The notes: a model not told the origin generated them from the letters alone. A stretch of 64,000 nt of DNA from Streptomyces sp. G-G2 (GCF_030063135.1 NZ_JASISO010000023.1:1-64000); one strand, 5' to 3'; numbered from the stretch's first letter, positions 25,184 to 34,923 are shown. Program-made: numbers and translations.

Positions 25184-26229
25184 TGCGGCGCGCGGCCACC
25201 GCGACCGCCGTGGCGGGGGCGGCCTGGCTGGCCAAACGGGCCCTGCGGCGGCGGATCGAGCGCTCGCCCCTGTGGCCGCTCCCGGCCCTGGAGCGGCCCG
25301 TCTCGGGGCACTCGCCGCGCCGGACCCTGCGCGCGCTGATCGTCTCCCGTACGGAGCCGGTCGAAGGGGTGCTCCACCTGGTCCTGGAATCCGCCGAGCT
25401 GCCGCCGTGGAGCCCGGGCGCGCACATCGACATCACGCTCCCGTCGGGGCTGGTGCGCCAGTACTCGCTGTGCGGGGACCCGGCCGCCTCCGGCCGCTAC
25501 ACCCTCGCGATCCGCCTGATCGAGGACGGGCGCGGGGGCTCGCGCGAGGCGCACGAGCAGCTGACGGAGGGCTCGGAGCTGGAGCTGCGGCCGCCGCGCA
25601 ACCGGTTCGAGCTGGTCCCGGCCCGCTCCTACGTGTTCGTCGCGGGCGGGATCGGGATCACCCCGGTCCTGCCGATGCTGCGCGCGGCCACGGCGGCGGG
25701 CGCCGGGTGGACCCTGCTGTACGGCGGGCGGTCCCGGGCCTCGATGCCGTTCCTGGACGAGCTGGCCGAGTACGGGGAACGGGTCACGGTGGTCGCCGAG
25801 GACGAGGCGGGCCTGCCCGACCTGGCCTGGCTGGGCGGGCTCCCGGCGGGCACCCCCGTCTACTGCTGCGGGCCGGACCCGCTGATGGCGGCGGTCACGG
25901 CGGCGGCCGGGCCGGGCGTGGAGGTCCGGCTGGAACGGTTCGCCCCGGCCGCCGCGTCCGGGGCGGAGCAGCCGTTCACGGTGACCCTCCAGCGCTCGGG
26001 ACGCACGGTCGAGGTGGCGGCGGACAGCACCACCCTGGCGGCGGTGCGGCGGGCGCTGCCCCACACCCCGTACTCCTGCGAGCAGGGCTTCTGCGGGACC
26101 TGCCAGCACCGGGTGCTGGCGGGCGAGGTGGACCACCGCGACGACCTGCTCACGGACACGGAGCGGGGGACGTCGATGCTGCTGTGCGTGTCCCGGGCCC
26201 GGGGCGGGCACCTGACCCTGGACCTGTAG
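25183..26229 (+). CDS. PDR/VanB family oxidoreductase (FMN and 2Fe-2S)
   Basis: A 348-residue three-domain flavin reductase. An N-terminal hydrophobic stretch is followed by the flavin domain (RQYSLCGDP), the NAD domain (FVAGGIGITPVLPML and the YCCGPDPLM motif) and a C-terminal plant-type ferredoxin with cluster Cys in CEQGFCGTCQHRV and LCVSRARGG. It transfers electrons from NAD(P)H through flavin to the 2Fe-2S cluster and on to an oxygenase partner. Translation is coupled to the upstream hydrolase-like di-metal gene by a 1-base TGATG overlap, which makes that protein the likely partner. Confidence 0.9.
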   Translation: MRRAATATAVAGAAWLAKRALRRRIERSPLWPLPALERPVSGHSPRRTLRALIVSRTEPVEGVLHLVLESAELPPWSPGAHIDITLPSGLVRQYSLCGDPAASGRYTLAIRLIEDGRGGSREAHEQLTEGSELELRPPRNRFELVPARSYVFVAGGIGITPVLPMLRAATAAGAGWTLLYGGRSRASMPFLDELAEYGERVTVVAEDEAGLPDLAWLGGLPAGTPVYCCGPDPLMAAVTAAAGPGVEVRLERFAPAAASGAEQPFTVTLQRSGRTVEVAADSTTLAAVRRALPHTPYSCEQGFCGTCQHRVLAGEVDHRDDLLTDTERGTSMLLCVSRARGGHLTLDL

Positions 26230-26230
26230 C

Positions 26231-26248
26231 GGGCGGCGTTCACCGCCC
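26231..26248. terminator. Hairpin between convergent genes
   Basis: GGGCGG (26231-26236) pairs with CCGCCC (26243-26248) with a 6-nt loop, directly after the reductase stop codon. Confidence 0.4.
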
Positions 26249-26292
26249 CGTCGCCCCAGGCCGACGGGGCTCACCCCGGGGATCCGCCCACG

Positions 26293-27555
26293 TCAGCCCG
26301 CGGCGCGATGGAAACTGGATCCCACGACACCGCCGTACCGATCGATCTCGTAGGGCGGCGCGCCGGCCGACGTCTGACGATCCTGTCCCGTCGCGCCGTC
26401 CAGCACGATCGGCTCGTCGCCCACCTCCCCGTACACGGCGCCGTGCCAGAATCCGTCGACCTTCGCCACCTTCCGTCCGGAACCGTCGGGCAGGGCCCAC
26501 CGCTTCTTAACCGAAGCGGCGTCGAACACCGTGATCCCGCGGTCCGCCGCCCCGTATCCGTACCTGGAGCACAGGACCAGGGACTGTGCGTCGTAGCGGC
26601 AGCGCCAGCCCCTGCCGTCGAGCGCCACTCGCTGCTCACCGCTGACGGCGTCCACGACGAGCGTCTTGTCCGTGAGGGTCGCGCTCAGCAGCCGGGGCGC
26701 GGCCGCGGCCGGCTGCCGCGCCCCGGCCACGGTCCACCGCTGTTCGCCCGTGGCCGCGGCGAGTCCCAGCAGCCTTCCTTCGCCGTACCCCGTCTCCTCA
26801 CCGCCGGCGACGACGCCGTCGGCCAGGGCCACGGCGCGAAAGGCAGACTTCTTCCAGCGGACGGTGCCCGCGGCGGGTTCGACGGCATACGTCGTATCAG
26901 CCGCGGTGACGAGCGCCGTGACGGCGTCGACTCCCACGATCTGCGGCGCGAGGATCTCGTCGGCCCCGATGGGCGCGGCGCCGAGCCCGGTGGCGCTGGG
27001 AGCGGCCGCGATCTCGGCCGACCACGCCGTCCTGCCGCTGGCCGTATCAACGGCCAGCACCTCGATCACGGCTCGATCCGGCGTCGTCCCCGCACCCTTC
27101 ACCTCCCTGTTCCAGGCGGCGTACACCGTTTTGCCGTCGGCCGAGACGAGGGGAGCGGCGCGGTTGCTTCCGAACCCGCCCTTCTCCGCGGGGTACTTCG
27201 TGCTCACGTTCCATCGAGGCGCACCCCCCTCGGTGTCGATCGCCTCAAGCCCCTCCTCGGCGGTGACGTAGGCGACCCCGTCGGCGAGCGTGACCGCGGG
27301 CCGTGCCGCTCCGCCGCTCGTCGTACTCGGCTGGCGCGCATGCGGCAGTTCGACCGCGGGCCCGCCGAAGCGCACGGGCGGGTCGAACGCCGGACGGATC
27401 GGTTTCCCCGTCGTCGCACGGGACGGTTCCGCGGACTCGCCGGACGACTTCGCGTCCGATGAGCCACCGTCTCCACAAGCGACCAACGCCGTTGCCCCCA
27501 GCGCGACTCCCGCCGCGGCAACGGCCCATCGTCGCATCCTGCCTGTCCGGCCCAT
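26293..27555 (-). CDS. PQQ-type beta-propeller lipoprotein
   Basis: A 420-residue lipoprotein. The signal peptide ends in a lipobox (ATALVACGDGG, Cys at about residue 27), followed by a Ser/Gly linker and a seven- or eight-bladed beta-propeller of PQQ-like repeats (for example AVDTASGRTAWS, VEPAAGTVRWKK, LAAATGEQRWTV and VFDAASVKKRWAL). The blades resemble YncE/BamB-like scaffolds; no PQQ ligands are obvious, so binding rather than catalysis is likely. A GGGGGAG site precedes the ATG. Function unknown. Confidence 0.8.
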   Translation of the reverse strand: MGRTGRMRRWAVAAAGVALGATALVACGDGGSSDAKSSGESAEPSRATTGKPIRPAFDPPVRFGGPAVELPHARQPSTTSGGAARPAVTLADGVAYVTAEEGLEAIDTEGGAPRWNVSTKYPAEKGGFGSNRAAPLVSADGKTVYAAWNREVKGAGTTPDRAVIEVLAVDTASGRTAWSAEIAAAPSATGLGAAPIGADEILAPQIVGVDAVTALVTAADTTYAVEPAAGTVRWKKSAFRAVALADGVVAGGEETGYGEGRLLGLAAATGEQRWTVAGARQPAAAAPRLLSATLTDKTLVVDAVSGEQRVALDGRGWRCRYDAQSLVLCSRYGYGAADRGITVFDAASVKKRWALPDGSGRKVAKVDGFWHGAVYGEVGDEPIVLDGATGQDRQTSAGAPPYEIDRYGGVVGSSFHRAAG

Positions 27556-27664
27556 CGCTCCCCCTTCTCACAACTCTCATGGTCACGGCGACCATAACGG
27601 TTGGCCTCCCGGGGAAACCGAAGAGTTCTCCGACCACCCGACCGCGACCCTGTACGGGAGAGGG

Positions 27665-28153
27665 TCAGGGCGCGCCGCTGACGGCGGATCCGCCGCCGGC
27701 CCCCGTGGCGGTGGAGTGGCTCCACGCGGCGGAGCCGAGCCACCACAGCGTCACCGCCAGCACGAGGAAGCCGATGACTGTCAGGAGGGCCGCGGTCACG
27801 GGCCGGCGGTAGCCGTCGGCGACGGCGGCGAGCAGGAGCAGCACGCCGCAGGGCAGGAAGAAGACCAGGCCCAGCATGAAGCCGAACACGCCGAAGAAGA
27901 GGTAGAGGGCGCCCACGATCAGCGCCGCCAGGCGGAACTCCGCGCGACGGCGGAACACGAGGACCGGCAGCACCAGCGGGGTCGCGGGCACGAGGCACAC
28001 GATCCCGACGTCGAACTCCAGGCACCCGAGGAAGGCCACGAACGCCCCGAAGAACGCGGCGCCCAGCGCCAGCGCGCGCTGCTCCCAGGAGGCCCCGTTC
28101 CCGCCCTCCCGGATCCTCCGGGCCCACCCCGCGGCTCCCGGCATGCCGGTCAT
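27665..28153 (-). CDS. Integral membrane protein next to a TetR gene
   Basis: A 162-residue protein with four hydrophobic segments (about 30-48, 52-68, 74-100 and 115-140) and a Gly/Ser-rich C-terminal tail. No family recognised. It is divergent from the TetR regulator gene; the two tandem palindromes between them probably control both genes. ATG follows a GGGGG site. Confidence 0.65.
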   Translation of the reverse strand: MTGMPGAAGWARRIREGGNGASWEQRALALGAAFFGAFVAFLGCLEFDVGIVCLVPATPLVLPVLVFRRRAEFRLAALIVGALYLFFGVFGFMLGLVFFLPCGVLLLLAAVADGYRRPVTAALLTVIGFLVLAVTLWWLGSAAWSHSTATGAGGGSAVSGAP

Positions 28154-28190
28154 CGCCGTACCCCCGTTCCGGACGCAAGAGCATGAGTGT

Positions 28191-28216
28191 TGAACGCGTT
28201 CAGTTGAACGCGTTCA
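28191..28216. promoter_or_regulatory. Two tandem palindromic TetR-type operators
   Basis: The perfect 12-bp palindrome TGAACGCGTTCA occurs twice, at 28191-28202 and 28205-28216, 14 bp apart, in the divergent region between the membrane protein and TetR genes. The second copy adjoins a -10-like AAGATAG. Paired palindromes of this type are usual for TetR autoregulation. Confidence 0.8.
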
Positions 28217-28261
28217 AGATAGCGGATGCCAGCTGGGACGCACTACCCGTAGGGTGTTCGC

Positions 28262-28984
28262 ATGACAACCGGGGTGCGACGCAGAATGGGTGTCGAGGAG
28301 CGGCGGCAGCAGCTGATCGGCGTGGCGCTGGAGCTGTTCAGCCACCGGTCCCCCGACGAGGTGTCGATCGACGAGATCGCCGCGGCCGCCGGGATATCCC
28401 GGCCGCTCGTGTACCACTACTTTCCGGGCAAGTTGAGCCTGTACGAGGCCGCGCTGCGGCGCGCCGCCGACGAGTTGGCCGCCCGGTTCACCGAACCCCA
28501 CGAAGGCCCGCTGGGAGCCCGGCTGCTGCGGGTCATGGGGCGCTACTTCGCCTTCGTGGACGAGCACGGCCCCGGCTTCTCGGCCCTGATGCGCGGCGGC
28601 CCCGCGGTCGGCTCCAGCCGGACCAACGCCATGATCGACGAGGTCCGGCAGGCCGCCTACGAGCAGATCATCGGCCACCTCGGCGTCCAGCGGCCGCCCG
28701 CCCGGCTGGAGCTGGTCGTGCGCTCATGGGTCTCGCTCGCGGAGTCCACCGCGCTGATCTGGCTGGACGGGCGCAGGATCCCGCGCGCCGAGCTGGAGTT
28801 GCAGCTCGTGCACGATTTCGCCGCGCTGGCCGCGGTGAGCGCGGCCTACGACGAGGAGATGGCCGGGCTGCTGGTGCGCATCCTGACGGACGAGCCCGCC
28901 GACGGACCGTTCGGTGAACTGGTGCGGCGGCTCACGGCGTTCGTCCCCGTCACGCCCGCGCGACCGGTCCCGCACCCGCGGTGA
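28262..28984 (+). CDS. TetR family transcriptional regulator
   Basis: A 240-residue regulator with an N-terminal TetR helix-turn-helix (about 10-60: RRQQLIGVALELFS, VSIDEIAAAAGISRPLVYHYF) and a C-terminal ligand-binding region with a long helix bundle. It probably represses itself and the divergent membrane protein gene by the tandem palindromes upstream. The ligand is unknown. Confidence 0.9.
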   Translation: MTTGVRRRMGVEERRQQLIGVALELFSHRSPDEVSIDEIAAAAGISRPLVYHYFPGKLSLYEAALRRAADELAARFTEPHEGPLGARLLRVMGRYFAFVDEHGPGFSALMRGGPAVGSSRTNAMIDEVRQAAYEQIIGHLGVQRPPARLELVVRSWVSLAESTALIWLDGRRIPRAELELQLVHDFAALAAVSAAYDEEMAGLLVRILTDEPADGPFGELVRRLTAFVPVTPARPVPHPR

Positions 28985-28994
28985 TAATGACCGC

Positions 28995-29531
28995 GTGATC
29001 ATTGATGACGGGATCTTGTTCCGGCAGGCCGAGGAGAAGGACGCGGCCACGCTGGTGGCGCTGTACGACCGGGCCGCGCGGTGGATGCGGGCGCAAGGGA
29101 TCGACCAGTGGAAACCGGGAGAGAAGGACACCTCGCACTTCCGCGCCCGGATGCGCGACGGCGAGGTGTGGATCGGCGCCGACACCGACGGGCGGGTGTG
29201 CGGGGCGTACGAACTGTGGTGGTCCGACGAGGAGGCCTGGGGCGTCCAGCCGCCGGTCGCCGGGTACGTGCACCGGCTGATGGTGGAGCGCGAGGCCGCG
29301 CCCGCCGGGGCCGGGCGGCGGCTGCTCGAACACGCGGAGCGGCGCATCGCCCGGGCCGGGCTGGAACGCGTACGGCTGGACTGCGTCTCCACCAACCCCC
29401 GACTGCTCGCGTACTACCAGGGCGCGGGCTACCGGGTGGTCGGGGAGTTCCCGTCGAAGCAGGCCTCGGACGGGCGACTGTACGGGGTGATCCTGCTGGA
29501 GAAACGGCTGGACCGCCTCACCGTGGTCTGA
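28995..29531 (+). CDS. GNAT family N-acetyltransferase
   Basis: A 178-residue acyltransferase. The acetyl-CoA site is visible as VHRLMVEREAAPAGAGRRLLEHAERR, and a C-terminal LDCVSTNPRLLAYYQGAGYRVVGEF matches GNAT motif B. The GTG at 28995 lies 10 bp after the TetR stop, so the two may be cotranscribed. The substrate is unknown. Confidence 0.85.
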   Translation: MIIDDGILFRQAEEKDAATLVALYDRAARWMRAQGIDQWKPGEKDTSHFRARMRDGEVWIGADTDGRVCGAYELWWSDEEAWGVQPPVAGYVHRLMVEREAAPAGAGRRLLEHAERRIARAGLERVRLDCVSTNPRLLAYYQGAGYRVVGEFPSKQASDGRLYGVILLEKRLDRLTVV

Positions 29532-29556
29532 CCCCGCGGGAGTCACGTCATGCGGC

Positions 29557-32500
29557 TCAGCGGGCCCCCTTCGCCGTGAAGACGGCCACCGTGCGGGCCG
29601 GGACGGTGAACTCGCCGGTCGTGGCGTCGTACGCCGAGGACTTCACCACCGGATCGGCGCCCGTGGCCTGGCGCGGATGGAGGACGTACGGGCGTCCCGC
29701 GAGGGCGCCGGCGCGCTGGTGCTGGGTGGCGGGCGTGGCGTTGAAGACCACCACCAGGTCCCCGAGGGTCATGGTGATCACCCCGGGGGTCTCCGCCGGG
29801 CCCGCGAGCGGGAAGGCCAGCTGCGACTGGACCGCCGCCGTGCTGGTCAGGGCGAAGGCGGGTTCCGTGGTGCGGATGCCCAGCAGGTCACGGTAGGCGG
29901 CCGAGGCTCCCGTGGTGTCCGCGCAGGACGGGGCCGGGGCCGTCAGCAGGGGCGCGGCGTAGGGCCACTTGGCGCGGTTGTCGGCGGCGGGCGGCAGGCC
30001 CCGGCCGAAGCCGTTGCCGTCGCGGCAGTCCCAGTGGATGGCGTTGAACCAGTCGCCGCTGTCGAAGGAGTTGCGGTCCAGGGACTTCGATCGGAGCAGG
30101 TCGGTCCCGGCCTGGGAGAGCGAGGGGCCCTGGGAGAGGGTGGCCGTGGCCATGGCGAGGACCTGCGCGCGGGCCTGGTCGGCGGTGGAGGTGGCGGGCG
30201 GGAGCTTGAACTTCAGGGCGTCGTACAGCGATTCGTTGTCGTGGGCGTCGGCGTAGGCGAGGGCGTCGCCCGGGGCCGCCGCGTATCCGGCGCCCTGGCC
30301 GTTGTAGTCCAGCTGGGCGCCGGTGATCCGGCGCCCGGTGCTGTCCGTGAAGGCGTACCCGGCGAGGTTGCCGGTGAGGCCGACCTTGATCAGGTCCTGG
30401 GCGTGCCGGAGCCGGCTGAGCTGCTGTTCCGGGGTGCCGTTGGCGGGGCTTGCGTTGGGGTCGGTGTACAGGCCGGAGGCGAAGCCCTGGACGCGCGGGT
30501 CCTCGTCGAAGGGGCCGCCGCCGCGGACGGCGTCGCGGGCGCGGTCGGAGAAGGTGGCGATGCCGGTGCCCGCCATGTTCTTCTGGGTGGCCTGGACGAA
30601 GCGGGCGTCGTCGGCGACCTCGCCGAAGTTCCAGCCCTCGCCGTAGAGGACGATCTTCTTCCCGTCGACCCCGTCCTTGGCGGGGGTGAGCGCGTCGAGG
30701 GCGGCGCGCACGGCGAGGATGTTCGCCTTCGGCTGGTGGCCCATGAGGTCGAAGCGGAAGCCGTCGACCTTGTACTCCTTGGCCCAGGTGACCACCGAGT
30801 CGACGACGAGGCGGCCCATCATGGCGTTCTCGGTGGCGGTGTTGGAGCAGCAGCTGCTGGTGGCGACGGAGCCGTCGGCGAGCAGGCGCTGGTAGTAGCC
30901 GGGGACGACCCGGTCCAGGACGGAGAGGTCGGACTGGCCGGAGGCGGCGGTGTGGTTGTAGACCACGTCCATCACGGTGCGCAGGCCGGTGCTGTTGAGG
31001 GACTGGACCATGCGGCGGAACTCGACCGTACGGGCGGTGCCGTTGGGGTCGCTGGCGTACGAGCCTTCCGGGACGGTGTAGTGGAGCGGGTCGTAGCCCC
31101 AGTTGTAGGCGTCCTTGGCGGCGGCGGCCGCCACGCAGGCCTGCTGCTCCTGGGAGTCGGGGGCGTAGACCGTGAGGTCGCAGGCGGGGGTGGTGCGGTC
31201 GGCCGGGTTCTCGGGGATGGTCGCGATGTCGAAGGCGGGCAGGAGGTGGACGTAGGAGGTTCCGGCGGCGGCGAGTGAGCGCAGGTGCTTCATACCCGCC
31301 GAGTCGGCGTCGGTGAAGGCCAGGTACTGGCCGGGGTGCTTGCTGGTGGGGTCGGCGACGGAGAAGTCGCGGATGTGGAGTTCCTGGATCTGGGCCGAGG
31401 TGAAGGGGACGGGCGCGGGTTTGCGCAGCTCGCGCCAGCCGGGCGGCTGGAGCGCGGGCGCGGCCAGGTCGGTGACCAGGCTGTAGGTGGAGTCGGTGGT
31501 CAAGCCGGTGGAGTAGGGGTCGGTGACCAGGTTGCGCACGACCCGCTGGACGCTGGGGGCCCAGACGGTCACCGCGTAGCGGTAGCGCTTGCCCGCCCAG
31601 GAGCGGTCACCGTCCACCGACCAGACGCCGGTGGCGTCGTCGCGGCGCATGGGGACCGTACGGGCGCCGCCGTCGAGTTCGAGGGCGACCTGCTGGGCGG
31701 TGGGGGCCCAGAGCGCGAGCCGGGGGCCGCGGGCGGAGAAGGTGGGACCGAGCGGGGTGGTGTTGGCGTACAGGTCGTCGAGTACGCCCGCCAACTGGAC
31801 CCCGGTGGCGGCGAGTACGGCGCCGCTCGCGGCCCGGGCACTGGCGACGAGCTGGCCGCGCGGGGCGTCCCGGACCCGGTCGCGGTCCCGGGGGTCGACG
31901 GTGAAGGCGGGGTACGCCGCCAGGTGCGGGAACTTCTGCTTCTGCGCGTCGGTCAGTGCGGCCGGGGCCAGTCGCAGCCACTGCGCGCGCTCGGCGCCGG
32001 TGAGGGCGCCGCCCGCGGCCTTGACCGTGCCCTCGCGGGAGGCGAGGAGCTGGACGGAGGCGGCGGCGGGCGGGGCCTTCCAGGCGAGGGTGTCCCGGTC
32101 GATCCAGACGGCCTCGGCCTTGGTGAGGTCGAGGGCGGCGGCGGATCCGGCGGGCTGCGGCAGCAGGTACTTCTGCCGGCCGGCGAGCAGCCAGGCCTCG
32201 TGGCCGGTGGCCTTGAGGTCGAGGGACTGGTCGGTGGGCAGGTCCTTCTCGTCGCCCTTGTGGAGGATGTAGCTGAGCGAGGTGGCGCCCGGGGCGAGCG
32301 GGACCTCGTACACCGCGCCGTAGGAGTCGGTGCGGACGGGGAGCAGCGGCTTCGACCAGTCGGTGGGGGTGGCGGCGCCGGTCCAGACGTGCAGGCCCCA
32401 GCCGTCGTAGGCGCCGTCGGCGCGCTTGAGGTGGAGGACGGCCTTGTCCTGGTCCTGCGGCGGGTAGCCGGGGCGGTCGGTGCGGGCGGCTTCCTTGCCC

Positions 32501-34923
32501 TGCTCCAGCCAGATCTCGCCGGTCTTGCTCACCTCGATGGTGCGGTCGGCGGCGACGTCCTTGGCACCGCCCTTGTCGATGACCAGGTAACTGACGCTGC
32601 TGGCGCCGGGCTTGAGCTTGACGTAGGCGAAGGCGCCGTAGGCGTCGCGACCGGTGAAGTCGTGCCCGGCGGGCCAGGTGGTGGTTTCCCCGTCCGCGAG
32701 GTCGCCCCAGGCGTAGAGCCGCCAGTTCGTGTAGTCGCCGTCGGGGCGGTTGTAGTGGACGACGGCGTAGTCGCGCTGGGTGGCGGCGGGGACCTCGGGC
32801 GGCGGGGCCTGCCCGGCGACGGAGGCGGCGAGGGCGCTCGCGGTGCGGCCGGAGGCGTCGATGACGACGGCCTTGTAGCGCAGCGGGGTGCCCTGGGGGG
32901 CGGTGACGTGCTGGGTGACCTTGTACGGGGCGTGGTCGGCGGAGCCGAGGACCTGCCAGGGGCCGGTGCCGCTCTGGGCGGCGAAGACGACCCGGTTGAG
33001 GCCGCCGCCGCTGACGGTGGCGGACAGGTCCACGGCGCCGGTGGCGCCGGGGGCGGGCGGGGTGAGCGTGACCGCGGGGCGGGTCGTCGGGGCCGGGAGC
33101 GGGGCGACGCCCTTGAGGACGACCGAGCCGAGGGCGGGCACCGAGACGGTCAGCTTGCCGGTGGAGGAGGCCCACGCGGTGGTGGTGCCCGCGCCGCCGT
33201 AGAGGGCGGTGTAGGCGGCGCCCGCGGGGGTGTCGAGTTCCACGGTGCGCGGGGCGGCGCCGTTGTTGGCGGCGACCAGGTACTCGGTGCGGGTGCGGGC
33301 GTCCGTACGGGCGAAGGCGTAGACGGAGCCGTCGGCGAGGCGTTCGCTCTGGATGCCGTCGCGCAGGGCGGGGTGGGCCTTCGTCAGCTTCGAGAGAGCA
33401 CTGATCTGCTGGTAGAGCGGGTGCCCCGGATCGTAAGCGTCGCTCTCGTGGGTGCGGGCCGTGCCGAGCTGGTCGTCGTCCAGGTAGTCGGGCGTCTTGG
33501 AGGCGAACATCGACTGCCGGGCGTCCTTGTCGCCGCCCGCGCCGGTGAAGCCCTGCTCGTCGCCGTAGTAGATCACCGGGTTGCCCCGGGAGAAGAACAT
33601 CAGCTCGTTGGCGAGCCGGTAGCGGTCGAGCAGCTCCTGCTCCCCCGCGCCCGGGCGGTCCTGCTTCAGGAAGGACCCGAAGCGGCCCATGTCGTGGTTG
33701 CCGAGGAAGGTCACCTGCTCGTAGGCGTTGGCCTTGTCGCTGGTGTAGCGGTAGTCCTCGCCGAGTACGGAGGCCAGCCGTCCGGCTCCGGCGCCCTGGG
33801 CGGCGTACGCCCGGATCGCGTCCTGGAGCGGGAAGTCGAGGGTGGCGTCGAGGCGCCCCTGGGTGACGTACGGCGACGTCACGGCCGTGTCGGCGGAGTA
33901 CACCTCGCCGAACATGAAGAACTTCGGCCGTCCCTGCCGGGCGGCGTACGCGTCGAGGGCGGTCGCCCACTGCGTCCAGAACGGCAGGTCGACGTGTTTG
34001 ACGGTGTCGATGCGGAACCCGTCGATGTCGAAGTCCCGCACCCACTTCTCGTAGATCTTCTCCATCCCGCCGACCACCTCGGGACGCTCGGTCCACAGGT
34101 CGTCGAGCCCGGAGAAGTCGCCCTGCTCGGCGGACTCGCCCGCGAAGGTGGAATCACCCCGGTTGTGGTACATCTGCGGGTCGTTCAGCCAGGCGGGGAC
34201 CTTCGCCTTCTCCTTCCCGGCGCCCACGACCGGGGTGCGGGGGAAGGAGGCGGGGCTGGTCTGGGGGAAGGCGCGCTTGCCGTCGGCGTAGTCCGAGTCG
34301 TCGAACGGCACCCCGTCCTTGGTGAGGTAGGGGAAGGCCCCCTTGGAGAGGTAGGAGGAGGACTTCTCCTTGTAGTCGACGACGTCGGCCGTGTGGTTGG
34401 TGATGACGTCGAAGAAGACCTTCATCCCCTTGCCGTGGGCCTTGTCGATCAGCCGCTCCAGGTCGGCGTTGGTCCCGAAGTGCGGGTCGACCTGGGTGAA
34501 GTCGGTGATCCAGTACCCGTGGTAGCCCGCCGACTGGCTGGCCCCCGCCCCCTGCACCGGCTGGTTCTTGAAGAGGGGCGCCATCCAGATGGCGGTGGTG
34601 CCCAGCCCCTTGATGTAGTCGAGCCGGTCGGTCAGCCCCTTGAGGTCGCCGCCCTGGTAGAACCCCTTGTCGGTGGGGTCCAGGCCGGTCTGCGAGCGGC
34701 TGCCGGTCAGGCCGCCCCGGTCGTTGCGCGGGTCGCCGTTCGCGAACCGGTCGGGGAGGACGAAGTAGAACTGCTCCCGGGTCAGGTCGTGCCGGGCGGG
34801 CTGCGCCGCCATGGTGGCGTCCGAGGGCGGGGCGGGAGCCTTGGCGGCGGCCGCCGCGGGGAGGGCGGGCAGGAACGTCACGGCCAGGGCGGCGGCGACG
34901 ATTCCTGCGGCTGGGCGTATCAA
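29557..34923 (-). CDS. Secreted bifunctional alpha-amylase/pullulanase
   Basis: A 1788-residue secreted GH13 enzyme with two catalytic domains, matching the large bifunctional pullulanases of Streptomyces. The signal peptide runs to about residue 25. The first alpha-amylase-type domain (about 45-480) has FFDVITNHTADV, GFRIDTVKHVD, a GEVYS acid and FLGNHDMGRF. An Ig/starch-associated middle follows, with two similar PUD/CBM41-like modules (YNRPDGDYTNWRLYAWG and LKRADGAYDGWGLHVW). The C-terminal pullulanase domain has MDVVYNHTAASG, VDGFRFDLMGHQPK, YGEGWNFGEV and DAHDNESLYDA. It cuts alpha-1,6 and alpha-1,4 bonds of starch outside the cell. A TTG start follows an AGGAG site. The amylase gene lies upstream on the same strand behind a strong hairpin. 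Confidence 0.93.
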   Translation of the reverse strand: MIRPAAGIVAAALAVTFLPALPAAAAAKAPAPPSDATMAAQPARHDLTREQFYFVLPDRFANGDPRNDRGGLTGSRSQTGLDPTDKGFYQGGDLKGLTDRLDYIKGLGTTAIWMAPLFKNQPVQGAGASQSAGYHGYWITDFTQVDPHFGTNADLERLIDKAHGKGMKVFFDVITNHTADVVDYKEKSSSYLSKGAFPYLTKDGVPFDDSDYADGKRAFPQTSPASFPRTPVVGAGKEKAKVPAWLNDPQMYHNRGDSTFAGESAEQGDFSGLDDLWTERPEVVGGMEKIYEKWVRDFDIDGFRIDTVKHVDLPFWTQWATALDAYAARQGRPKFFMFGEVYSADTAVTSPYVTQGRLDATLDFPLQDAIRAYAAQGAGAGRLASVLGEDYRYTSDKANAYEQVTFLGNHDMGRFGSFLKQDRPGAGEQELLDRYRLANELMFFSRGNPVIYYGDEQGFTGAGGDKDARQSMFASKTPDYLDDDQLGTARTHESDAYDPGHPLYQQISALSKLTKAHPALRDGIQSERLADGSVYAFARTDARTRTEYLVAANNGAAPRTVELDTPAGAAYTALYGGAGTTTAWASSTGKLTVSVPALGSVVLKGVAPLPAPTTRPAVTLTPPAPGATGAVDLSATVSGGGLNRVVFAAQSGTGPWQVLGSADHAPYKVTQHVTAPQGTPLRYKAVVIDASGRTASALAASVAGQAPPPEVPAATQRDYAVVHYNRPDGDYTNWRLYAWGDLADGETTTWPAGHDFTGRDAYGAFAYVKLKPGASSVSYLVIDKGGAKDVAADRTIEVSKTGEIWLEQGKEAARTDRPGYPPQDQDKAVLHLKRADGAYDGWGLHVWTGAATPTDWSKPLLPVRTDSYGAVYEVPLAPGATSLSYILHKGDEKDLPTDQSLDLKATGHEAWLLAGRQKYLLPQPAGSAAALDLTKAEAVWIDRDTLAWKAPPAAASVQLLASREGTVKAAGGALTGAERAQWLRLAPAALTDAQKQKFPHLAAYPAFTVDPRDRDRVRDAPRGQLVASARAASGAVLAATGVQLAGVLDDLYANTTPLGPTFSARGPRLALWAPTAQQVALELDGGARTVPMRRDDATGVWSVDGDRSWAGKRYRYAVTVWAPSVQRVVRNLVTDPYSTGLTTDSTYSLVTDLAAPALQPPGWRELRKPAPVPFTSAQIQELHIRDFSVADPTSKHPGQYLAFTDADSAGMKHLRSLAAAGTSYVHLLPAFDIATIPENPADRTTPACDLTVYAPDSQEQQACVAAAAAKDAYNWGYDPLHYTVPEGSYASDPNGTARTVEFRRMVQSLNSTGLRTVMDVVYNHTAASGQSDLSVLDRVVPGYYQRLLADGSVATSSCCSNTATENAMMGRLVVDSVVTWAKEYKVDGFRFDLMGHQPKANILAVRAALDALTPAKDGVDGKKIVLYGEGWNFGEVADDARFVQATQKNMAGTGIATFSDRARDAVRGGGPFDEDPRVQGFASGLYTDPNASPANGTPEQQLSRLRHAQDLIKVGLTGNLAGYAFTDSTGRRITGAQLDYNGQGAGYAAAPGDALAYADAHDNESLYDALKFKLPPATSTADQARAQVLAMATATLSQGPSLSQAGTDLLRSKSLDRNSFDSGDWFNAIHWDCRDGNGFGRGLPPAADNRAKWPYAAPLLTAPAPSCADTTGASAAYRDLLGIRTTEPAFALTSTAAVQSQLAFPLAGPAETPGVITMTLGDLVVVFNATPATQHQRAGALAGRPYVLHPRQATGADPVVKSSAYDATTGEFTVPARTVAVFTAKGAR

